From assembly GCF_003482105.1 (NCBI RefSeq), contig NZ_QULM01000001.1, positions 248,001-312,000 on the forward strand: a DNA stretch of 64,000 bases. The letters are read 5' to 3'. The stretch comes from Coprococcus sp. OM04-5BH (GTDB lineage: Bacteria; Bacillota; Clostridia; Lachnospirales; Lachnospiraceae). Position numbers and translations under genes: made by a program. Positions 9,983 to 17,115 of this stretch are shown here, one piece after another. The notes below the pieces were generated by a model that made no database searches, was not told where the DNA came from, and saw nothing but the letters and a program-made list of their open reading frames with translations. Position 1 is the first letter of the stretch, and every line of letters begins with the position of its first letter.

Positions 9983-10027
9983 AAAACCCGGAAGCCAGAT
10001 TTTAAAAATCTGTTTTCCGGGTTTTTT
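9983..10027 (+). terminator. Terminator of cellobiose phosphorylase gene
   Basis: AAAACCCGGAA pairs with TTCCGGGTTTT with an inner AGATTTT/AAAATCT stem, followed by a T run. It is symmetrical enough to act on both strands and also precedes the converging gene at 10124. Confidence 0.85.
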
Positions 10028-10123
10028 ATAGCACCGAGGAAAATGCAACATTGGCATTTAATGACTGCCAATCAGCGGACAAAACCCGCAAATCGTGTTT
10101 TATCGCTGTTATGGTATATATAA

Positions 10124-11902
10124 TTAGTAAGCTGAATATGTGGTGTGGTCATCCTCCACTATGTATAACTCTTTATTGTGGGAGCCTATGTATGTGTAGA
10201 AATCATAGGTTCTTCCCCCCATTACAACTCTGTAGTGGTTCATTGCCACCTTGGTAAATGCTCCGTCTGATATAATATTTCCGTCCTGATCAGTCTCGGT
10301 AAGTTCTCCCGAATAGCTGTCATAGGCCGTAAGGGTAAATCTTCTGTTGGTATCCGGTGTTTCATAGGTACACTCATAGTATGTAACATCATAATCATTC
10401 TGAATTATACTTTCATATACCTTTATAAACTCTATATTCTTAATCTCCACATCTGTAAGAAGCCCTGTGTCAAATTCATCAGGCTCATATATCCTCTTAT
10501 ACCATTCCTGTCCATCGAAATAATCCTGGATTTCCTTATCCTTAAAACCTCTTCCATGCCTTGCAAATATCTCGTTTCTTGCCAACATGAGATCATTTTC
10601 GCTCATGCCTGCAAGATCAGTGTCCACAAGATATCTTGTACTGCTGTAAGATATTATCTCTTTATTTTCCTTCTTCTGCTCGCTGTTCTTGGATTCTTCA
10701 GAAGCTTTCTCAGTGGTTGGCTCTGTCTTTGTCTGCTTCTCTACAGTATTAAGAACCTCCTGGCTCTGTCCGTTGACAATCTTAACTCCTGTATCATATG
10801 TTATCTTAAGCTCATTGCTGCCATTTACAGAGAAGGTTTCCTTGACATCGTCATTGTCATTATCACTGCCTATGTTATATCTGCCGTTTATATATATGGT
10901 AGTAGCATTATTACCGGTACACTTCACGCTCACGAGATTTTCATTTGCACTGATATCTATATTCCTTAGACCGTTTCCTGAACAATCAAGCTTGGTAAGC
11001 TCAGTGAACACATTTATCCCTGTAAGATCCTTTATTCCCTTCTGGGCTATCTGAAGCTCCTTGACTGCCTGAACCTCGTCATAGTTCAATCTGCCGTTTC
11101 CGTCTGTATCCACATAGTTCATAACATATTCCCTGAAATTAACGTCCTGAAAAGCATCTTTCACAACCACTTCCTGGAACTCCTCTGTTGATGCAGCTTC
11201 TTCTGTTGAAGCACTGTTTCCGTTGCCATTCTTATCACCTTTAAGGACCACATATATGATCAGACCACCTGATATCACCACAACTACCAGCACCATGAGG
11301 ATACACCATAAGAGCATATTCCTGTTGCCATTTTTTCTTGGTGGCTCGTATTCATCATAGTCCCTCGAACCTGTAGGTTCATCATATGTCCGCTGGGATC
11401 TTGTGTACTCGGATCTTGTATTATATGTACGTCCCTGTGTGGTTGGCTGAGGGTCATATATCATCTCAGAGCTATCCGGTCCATTATATCCGTTTCCCGG
11501 TCTTGGCGGTTCAGGTATGTTATATCCCTGTCCAGGTCTCGGCGGCTCAGGTATGTTATATCCCTGTCCAGGTCTCGGTGGCTCAGGTGGCATATTGTAT
11601 CCATTTCCCCCAGCCGGCTGCCTGTCAAATGACTGTCTGAGTCTTGACCGATCTGAAGGTGCGCCGTATGTCTGTGCAGCTACCGTCACCGAGTCCCGTG
11701 AATATCCCTGGGTTTCATCCGGCTCATAGTATCTGTTCTGCTGTTCATTATCTAAGAACACACCTCTGCCCAGATAATCTCCCTCTGTCATCATAGTATT
11801 AGTATCTTCTATTGTATTGCCACTGTTTAATATGGAACCACAGCATGGGCAGGTTCTTTCATTTCCCTGTAAGCTGTTTCCACACACACTACAATAAACC
11901 AT
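10124..11902 (-). CDS. Zinc-ribbon, proline-repeat membrane protein with EF-hand-like loop and YARHG domain
   Basis: A protein of about 592 residues. I prefer the ATG at 11900-11902 because AGGTGG sits five bases upstream; a GTG three codons earlier overlaps that site. Order: zinc ribbon (CSVCGNS...CPCCGSI), Gln/Tyr-rich region with a 12-residue repeat EPPRPGQGYNIP in about three copies (near 11481-11592), membrane segment (LLWCILMVLVVVVISGGLIIYVVL), a calcium-loop-like DTDGNGRLNYDEV, a short leucine-rich stretch, then a YARHG domain (LMLARNEIFARHGRGF) outside the cell. YARHG domains are extracellular and probably envelope-associated. Function unknown. Confidence 0.8.
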   Translation of the reverse strand: MVYCSVCGNSLQGNERTCPCCGSILNSGNTIEDTNTMMTEGDYLGRGVFLDNEQQNRYYEPDETQGYSRDSVTVAAQTYGAPSDRSRLRQSFDRQPAGGNGYNMPPEPPRPGQGYNIPEPPRPGQGYNIPEPPRPGNGYNGPDSSEMIYDPQPTTQGRTYNTRSEYTRSQRTYDEPTGSRDYDEYEPPRKNGNRNMLLWCILMVLVVVVISGGLIIYVVLKGDKNGNGNSASTEEAASTEEFQEVVVKDAFQDVNFREYVMNYVDTDGNGRLNYDEVQAVKELQIAQKGIKDLTGINVFTELTKLDCSGNGLRNIDISANENLVSVKCTGNNATTIYINGRYNIGSDNDNDDVKETFSVNGSNELKITYDTGVKIVNGQSQEVLNTVEKQTKTEPTTEKASEESKNSEQKKENKEIISYSSTRYLVDTDLAGMSENDLMLARNEIFARHGRGFKDKEIQDYFDGQEWYKRIYEPDEFDTGLLTDVEIKNIEFIKVYESIIQNDYDVTYYECTYETPDTNRRFTLTAYDSYSGELTETDQDGNIISDGAFTKVAMNHYRVVMGGRTYDFYTYIGSHNKELYIVEDDHTTYSAY

Positions 11903-11993
11903 CTCTTCCACCTCTCACATAATCATCAGCCTATAAATATTTTTTATCGCTTATTTCTTACATATTATACCATGCTGAAAAAATAAAAAAATA

Positions 11994-12053
11994 GCGCTTT
12001 TCACTTAATTATGCACTAAACCTGTCAGTTTATGCAATATATGTGAAAAGCGC
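11994..12053 (-). terminator. Terminator after the spoIIQ-like gene
   Basis: GCGCTTTTCAC / GTGAAAAGCGC, 11 bp perfect, with an inner TAAAC/GTTTA stem. Followed on the minus strand by a long T-rich tract. Confidence 0.85.
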
Positions 12054-12074
12054 AAATGGTATTTCTGCTATATA

Positions 12075-12830
12075 TTAATTTATAAGACTTAAAGGATCCA
12101 CAGGTGTGCCATCCTTTGTGATCTTAAGATAAAGTGCAGTGCCTTCTTCTGTATTGTATTTTGTAGGTGTGCTTAAGGTTGCCACAACATCTCCTGCCTG
12201 TACTGCTTCACCAAGGTGTGCCGTGATATCCTTTAATGATCCGTATGTTACAAGGAAGCCTCCACCCAGATCAATGGTGATATAATTTCCGATAACCGGG
12301 TCACTTCCCACATCTGTGATCTTTCCTCTGTAGCAGGCGATTATCTTGTCGTCTTCATTTCCCTCAATAAGCATTTCAGGGCTTACCTTATACTCATTGA
12401 GTGTCTCGTAGTATACTGTAGTATCCATTGAGAATTCTCTCACGATGTTTCCTCTGAGAGGCCACATAAGACTTTCGCTTCCATCGTAATTCAATACATA
12501 CTCTGAATCATTCTCTGTCTTTCCCGTGGCTTCCTGTGTGTTCTTGCTTACTGCCGACTGCACTGCCTTTGACTGCTCAGTTTCAGCAATATAGCTTCTT
12601 CGGTCCCTTGATGTTTCTCCCATTGTATCCTCGTCTCCAAAATCGTAAGCTCCGAACTCTTCATCTGTTGTCTTCTCTGATACTCCTGTATCATCCCTCA
12701 TCATTTTTGAGGTTTTGTCATCCCCACGTTTCTTTGCAAAAATAGCCACTATCCCCACAAGGGCGATCATTCCCACAATGAGAGATACGTAGAATATATT
12801 TTTTTGCACCGTACTAATAAATTTCTTCAT
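12075..12830 (-). CDS. SpoIIQ-like M23 (LytM) domain protein
   Basis: A 251-residue protein with one N-terminal membrane segment (residues 13-30), an acidic linker, and a C-terminal LytM/M23 domain (LMWPLRGNIVREFS; GKITDVGSDPVIGNYITIDLGGGFLVTYGSL; LKITKDGTPVDPLSLI). The HxxxD and HxH zinc ligands of active M23 peptidases are not apparent: YGSL replaces the usual YxHL and there is no LHF motif. It is therefore probably a non-enzymatic channel component, like SpoIIQ, which spans the space between forespore and mother cell during engulfment. It lies directly downstream of spoIID, as in several Clostridia, which supports the assignment. Confidence 0.82.
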   Translation of the reverse strand: MKKFISTVQKNIFYVSLIVGMIALVGIVAIFAKKRGDDKTSKMMRDDTGVSEKTTDEEFGAYDFGDEDTMGETSRDRRSYIAETEQSKAVQSAVSKNTQEATGKTENDSEYVLNYDGSESLMWPLRGNIVREFSMDTTVYYETLNEYKVSPEMLIEGNEDDKIIACYRGKITDVGSDPVIGNYITIDLGGGFLVTYGSLKDITAHLGEAVQAGDVVATLSTPTKYNTEEGTALYLKITKDGTPVDPLSLIN

Positions 12831-12935
12831 AAATTATCACCTCAGTCATATTATTGACGGCAATATTTTATTTTATGCAGAGAATTTATTTTGTTATTAC
12901 GTTATCCGGGCAATTATTTATTTCATATATTTTCT

Positions 12936-12999
12936 ATTTCATGTGCTTTTTGTTTCACGTGCTTTTTTCATGTGCTTTCTATTTCATGTGTTTTTTTTA
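12936..12999. repeat. Four imperfect short repeats between spoIID and spoIIQ-like genes
   Basis: Four spaced copies of a TTTCAYGTGCTTT-like unit (on the minus strand, AAAGCACATGAAA). They occupy most of the 198-bp gap between the two sporulation genes. They may be simple slippage products or a binding array. Confidence 0.6.
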
Positions 13000-13028
13000 C
13001 ATATGTTTATTGTCTAATCCGGGAATCT

Positions 13029-14216
13029 TTACTGTGCCATATCAACTATATCCACATTGGCATAATATTTTTTTATGATCTCGTCGCAGGTTCTTCCCTG
13101 CCTTGCCATGGCTTCGCCTCCCCACAGAGACAGTCCCAGGCTGTTTCCCTTTCCTATGGTTATGATCCTGTAGCCGTCGTCCACCTGATCGATGTGGAAA
13201 TTAGCCGACTGCAAGCCCATTACCCCTGCAAATGTCTGTCCTGTCATGGTCTTCCCGAATACATTTACATATTTTACAAATCCATGCTCCGTGGCTTCTA
13301 ATATATTTATCTCATTCTCCTTATTGGTATTTTTATCCACGTTATCGGCACTGCCTTTTTCTGTAGTCTTGTCACCTGCTGTTGTTTCTCTTCCATTTTC
13401 TGCTTTTGTTTCATCGTCTGCAGATGAGCTATCTTCATTTGTCCCTGATGTGTCCTTGCTGTAATCAACATATGCTGCCGGGTTCTGTTCACAATACAGG
13501 TCACACAGCTTCTTTATGCGGAGTCCGTCAACCACCTGTGTAACAGAAAATCCATCACAGGTAATGTCCTCCTTGCTGTCGGTGCCCTGAAGATAAGGGA
13601 TTTCCTTGCCATATATCTCCTGTGCCGACACAGTCTGTCCCACACTGACCTGATGATATACCGGCACTATGAACATTCCCTCATAGCATATTACCTGTCC
13701 CTTGGTGGCAAGCACTGCACTGCACAGCCTGTTCATATATGTATAATAGCTTCCGCCCCATTTGTCCATAAGCTCCGACTTGTCATACCTTACCTCAGTG
13801 AGACTGTCCTCATTTACCAGGCAGCTTCCGTTCCTTATAAGATTGTACATTGCACTGTCGGTTCCGGTGGCTACCTCAAGGCCTGTCTCTCCACCCTCCT
13901 CAGCGTAAGGGCTCTGGTACACCAGCTCCGGGTACATCTCCCCATATATGGAAGTCCTCATTATTATTGCCATGGTCTTAAGCATTTCGTCATCCATGCC
14001 CATATCCACAATCCCCGGAAGACAATACACCAGATATTCCTCCACATCCATCAGGGCATAATCATTTCCCTCAAATATACTTACCGACTTTCCTGTCTGG
14101 ACATTCTCCAGGGCAGTGATGTTTTTATTTCCCTTTATCCTCATTACCTGCCACATAATATATGGAACCGCAATAAGACTGACCAGCAGAATAACGACTC
14201 TCATGAACCTCTCCAA
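13029..14216 (-). CDS. spoIID: Stage II sporulation protein D
   Basis: A lytic transglycosylase-type protein that helps digest septal peptidoglycan during engulfment, acting in the mother-cell membrane. The 395 residues begin with a membrane anchor. The SpoIID/LytB domain is seen in MDVEEYLVYCLPGIVDMGMDDEMLKTMAIIMRTSI near residue 56, in the middle (YTYMNRLCSAVLATKGQVICYEG; VPVYHQVSVGQT), and at the end (GRGNSLGLSLWGG-like GKGNSLGLSLWGGEAMARQG). An inserted Ser/Thr/Glu-rich region of about 60 residues (around 255-310) is longer than I would expect. It precedes the spoIIQ-like gene on the same strand. Confidence 0.9.
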   Translation of the reverse strand: MERFMRVVILLVSLIAVPYIMWQVMRIKGNKNITALENVQTGKSVSIFEGNDYALMDVEEYLVYCLPGIVDMGMDDEMLKTMAIIMRTSIYGEMYPELVYQSPYAEEGGETGLEVATGTDSAMYNLIRNGSCLVNEDSLTEVRYDKSELMDKWGGSYYTYMNRLCSAVLATKGQVICYEGMFIVPVYHQVSVGQTVSAQEIYGKEIPYLQGTDSKEDITCDGFSVTQVVDGLRIKKLCDLYCEQNPAAYVDYSKDTSGTNEDSSSADDETKAENGRETTAGDKTTEKGSADNVDKNTNKENEINILEATEHGFVKYVNVFGKTMTGQTFAGVMGLQSANFHIDQVDDGYRIITIGKGNSLGLSLWGGEAMARQGRTCDEIIKKYYANVDIVDMAQ

Positions 14217-14322
14217 GCCACAGCCCCCTTATCTTTTATCTGCACTTAGACAACCCTGATATATGTATATTCCGGCACAAAATAAATATGATAATCAGTC
14301 CACATATAAGCTCATTACTTTC

Positions 14323-14351
14323 TTGACAAATGACCTAAACAAAAGTATTAT
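14323..14351 (+). promoter_or_regulatory. Promoter of cold-shock gene
   Basis: Perfect TTGACA (14323-14328), 17-bp spacer, TATTAT (14346-14351). Transcription would begin near 14358. Confidence 0.85.
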
Positions 14352-14357
14352 GTGAAT

Positions 14358-14581
14358 GTATTCAAGGTTAGTTTACTGTGAACACGTTTTCCGATAAAAT
14401 CAGGCTTTTGTTCAATGTCGGGATCGTAGTTTTTTATTTGTTCAAGGGGCATATATAAACGATGACATATCGTCATGGGAGATTTGATTTATTGGGTACA
14501 TCGTGCAGGTATATGAAAGTCCAGTACATGCATAAACATGGCATATCTGTCATGCAACTAATTTTTTAGGAGGTACCCGAA
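14358..14581 (+). promoter_or_regulatory. Long 5' leader of the cold-shock mRNA
   Basis: About 224 bases lie between the predicted start of transcription and the ATG. Small stems such as ATGAC-ATATC-GTCAT (about 14461-14476) are visible, and AGGAGG sits before the start. Long structured leaders in csp mRNAs act as temperature sensors; that role here is inferred. Confidence 0.5.
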
Positions 14582-14797
14582 ATGAATAACGGTACAGTTA
14601 AGTGGTTCAACGCAGAAAAGGGATATGGTTTTATCTCAAATGACAATGGTGGAAATGATGTATTCGTTCACTTCTCAGCTATTGTTGGTGACGGTTACAA
14701 GACTCTTGTAGAAGGTCAGAAGGTTACTTATGATGTAGAGGCTGATCCTAAGGATGAGAGCAAGTCACGCGCAACAAACGTAGTTGTTGTTAAATAG
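14582..14797 (+). CDS. CspA-family cold-shock protein
   Basis: A 71-residue single-stranded nucleic-acid-binding protein of the cold-shock domain family, acting as RNA chaperone in the cytoplasm. [19 protein letters not shown] contains RNP1 (KGYGFI), followed by RNP2 (VFVHFSAI). Length is normal for the family. It stands alone between its own promoter and terminator. Confidence 0.95.
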   Translation: MNNGTVKWFNAEKGYGFISNDNGGNDVFVHFSAIVGDGYKTLVEGQKVTYDVEADPKDESKSRATNVVVVK

Positions 14798-14827
14798 TTT
14801 CCTGACTGATAAGGGGACAAGGCAAGT

Positions 14828-14877
14828 AGAGCCTACATAACGAAACATATTTTTGCTTCGTCATGTGGGCTCTTTTA
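14828..14877 (+). terminator. Terminator of cold-shock gene
   Basis: AGAGCC-TACAT-ACGAA pairs with TTCGT-ATGTG-GGCTCT (one bulge per side) and runs into TTTT. Confidence 0.8.
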
Positions 14878-14973
14878 TATTATATAAAAACAACTTTAAG
14901 CTCTGCCTCACAATATTTTAAAAACACAGCGAAGCAGGCGTATACAAATATATTGTGTAATCTCCTGTCAACT

Positions 14974-15747
14974 TTAATCAAGCACGAGAGCCGGCAGCTC
15001 ACTTAAATTCATGATAACCTTATCGGCACCGGCAGCGAGAAATCTTTCCTTTACATGGTGCGCTCTTATGTCTCTTTCCACATCACTTAAGGCCTCATAC
15101 TCTGCCTGTGTAAGTCCAAGCTCTGAGCTTCCCTCAATGACCCCTACAGACAGCACTCCGGCGTTCTTTCCTTCCTTTATATCTGATACTGTGTCACCTA
15201 CCTTCACCACCTGGTCAACACTCTGTATCTTCATGGCTGCCATGTTCTTAAATATCATGTACGGATAAGGTCTTCCCATTCCCTCTACGGAGTCCGGGCT
15301 GAACCAGAAGTCCGGTGCATATCCGTTCTCCTTCGCCTTTGGCACGACTATATCCATCATCTTATCGGTATAGCCTGTGGTGGAGCCGATCTGTATTCCA
15401 TTTTTTCTTAAAGTGTCCACAGTCTCAAGCACATATGGTTTCACCTGGGTATATCCATCCAGGATCGCCAACAGCTTTCCCTCAAACTGAGCGTAAAGTG
15501 CTTCAACATCATCCTCTGTCCAGTATCTGCCGTATTTATCTCTCCATAATCCGGATATCCTGTCCATCTTAAGCATTGTTCTTATGTGATCCTTCTTCAA
15601 CATTCCCATCGGCTCACGAACCTCATCCATGGTTGGAGCTATTCCGAAATGCTTAAACACCTCTACAAATGCCTGCACCGGGGCGAAACATCCATAGTCC
15701 ACTGTGGTTCCCGCCCAGTCCAAAATTACTGCTTTATATTTTCCCAT
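14974..15747 (-). CDS. phnX: Phosphonoacetaldehyde hydrolase
   Basis: Splits the C-P bond of phosphonoacetaldehyde to acetaldehyde and phosphate, the second step of 2-aminoethylphosphonate breakdown. HAD-superfamily enzyme: the nucleophile motif is AVILDWAGTTVDYGCFAP near the N-terminus; GSTTGYTDKMMDIVVP and VGDTVSDIKEGKNAGV follow. I start it at the ATG at 15747 (about 257 residues) because PhnX proteins begin just before this motif; a frame extending to 15810 would add 21 residues. It is last in the operon behind phnW. Confidence 0.94.
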   Translation of the reverse strand: MGKYKAVILDWAGTTVDYGCFAPVQAFVEVFKHFGIAPTMDEVREPMGMLKKDHIRTMLKMDRISGLWRDKYGRYWTEDDVEALYAQFEGKLLAILDGYTQVKPYVLETVDTLRKNGIQIGSTTGYTDKMMDIVVPKAKENGYAPDFWFSPDSVEGMGRPYPYMIFKNMAAMKIQSVDQVVKVGDTVSDIKEGKNAGVLSVGVIEGSSELGLTQAEYEALSDVERDIRAHHVKERFLAAGADKVIMNLSELPALVLD

Positions 15748-15875
15748 TTTTATCTCACTATCCTTCCAGCGATCATTTATCCTCGCCTGCTCTACATCAT
15801 CCACCGGCATTTCACCATCTGGCTTTTATCCGGCATACTCACATCATCTGCCGGCATTTCACCGGCAAGCTCATA

Positions 15876-16976
15876 TTATCTTCCACTCTTTCCCTGCAGA
15901 AATTCCTTTATAAGCCCTGCCACTTTGAGGATATCCTCCTGATAGATCTCGCCGATATTTCCTATACGGAAGGTATCTGCCTCAGTTACCTTACCCGGAT
16001 AAATGGCATATCCGCGTTCCTTGATATACTCATACATTTCATTAAATGAGAAGTGAGCGTCCTCAGGATAATAGAAGGTTGTGATGATCGGTCCCTGATG
16101 GGTTTCATCAATGTATGGCTTGATACCAAGCTCCTTTAACTCCTTAATGAGAAGCTTATTGTTCTCTGTGTATCTTCTGTTACGGGCTTCTATTCCGCCC
16201 TCCTGCTCCAACTCCCTGAGTGCCTGGGCAAATGCCAGTACCACATGTGTAGGTGAGGTAAATCTCCACTTTCCATCAATCTTCATGGTTTTCCACTGAT
16301 CATACAGATCAAGAGACAGGCTTCTCGCCTTTCCCTTACATTTCTCAAGCTCATCAAGCTTTGCAATGACAAATGAAAATCCCGGAACACCCTGGATACA
16401 TTTATTTGCACTGCTGATGATGAAGTCAACGCCCCAGTCAGCCACCGGGATATCTACTCCTCCGAAGCTGCTCATGGCGTCCACGATCATAACTCTTCCC
16501 TTTGACTTAACAACCTTTGCAACGGACTCAATATCGTTAAGTATGCCTGAGGTGGTCTCACTGTGCACCATTGACACATGGGTTATGTCAGGATCTGCGT
16601 CTAATATCTCGGCAACCCTGTCGGCACTTGGCACCTTGTCATATGCCTGATGATATATCTTATAGGTAATCCCTGCATGACGGGCTATATCTTCCATTCT
16701 TTCCCCGTATGCACCATTTGCACAGATAAGTAGCTTGTCCTCCGGACCTACCGAACTGGTGATGACAGACTCAACCCCGAAGGTACCGCTGCCCTGCATA
16801 AGGACAGCTGTGTATTCATCCTCTGATACATGGGCAAGCTTTAAAAGCTTTGAACGTATCTCCTGTGTGATCTTCTTGTAATCGTCGTCCCAGGTACAAT
16901 GATCGAACAGCATTTCCTGCTTTACTGTATCTGTGGTCGTAAGCGGACCTGGTGTTAATAATTTGTATGTATTCAT
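15876..16976 (-). CDS. phnW: 2-aminoethylphosphonate--pyruvate transaminase
   Basis: PLP enzyme moving the amino group of aminoethylphosphonate to pyruvate, giving phosphonoacetaldehyde and alanine. The 366 residues are full length. LLTPGPLTTTDTVKQEMLFDHCTWDDDY is a family-specific N-terminus; MIVDAMSSFGGVDI carries the cofactor-pyridine Asp and ISSANKCIQGVPGF the Schiff-base Lys. It lies between the uptake genes and phnX. A two-hairpin repeat (17002-17072) begins 26 bases upstream of its start. Confidence 0.96.
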   Translation of the reverse strand: MNTYKLLTPGPLTTTDTVKQEMLFDHCTWDDDYKKITQEIRSKLLKLAHVSEDEYTAVLMQGSGTFGVESVITSSVGPEDKLLICANGAYGERMEDIARHAGITYKIYHQAYDKVPSADRVAEILDADPDITHVSMVHSETTSGILNDIESVAKVVKSKGRVMIVDAMSSFGGVDIPVADWGVDFIISSANKCIQGVPGFSFVIAKLDELEKCKGKARSLSLDLYDQWKTMKIDGKWRFTSPTHVVLAFAQALRELEQEGGIEARNRRYTENNKLLIKELKELGIKPYIDETHQGPIITTFYYPEDAHFSFNEMYEYIKERGYAIYPGKVTEADTFRIGNIGEIYQEDILKVAGLIKEFLQGKSGR

Positions 16977-17001
16977 AATAATTCCTCTTTCCTATTGAAC
17001 A

Positions 17002-17072
17002 TCAGCCCATTTAAAATTTGCCTTCGGCAAAGGGCTGACGCTGCATGTCAAGTTTTCATATAAAACTTGACA
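17002..17072. repeat. Two-hairpin dispersed element, copy A (family I)
   Basis: First stem TCAGCCC / GGGCTGA enclosing TTTGCC-TTC-GGCAAA; second stem TGTCAAGTTTT / AAAACTTGACA. The first hairpin shares its layout and inner loop with the copies at 35335-35487. Part of its second stem (17057-17076) recurs with one mismatch at 4963-4982. Confidence 0.7.
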
Positions 17073-17115
17073 CAATCTCTAACCTCAGCCGATTAAAATT
17101 TTGAAACTACTGACT

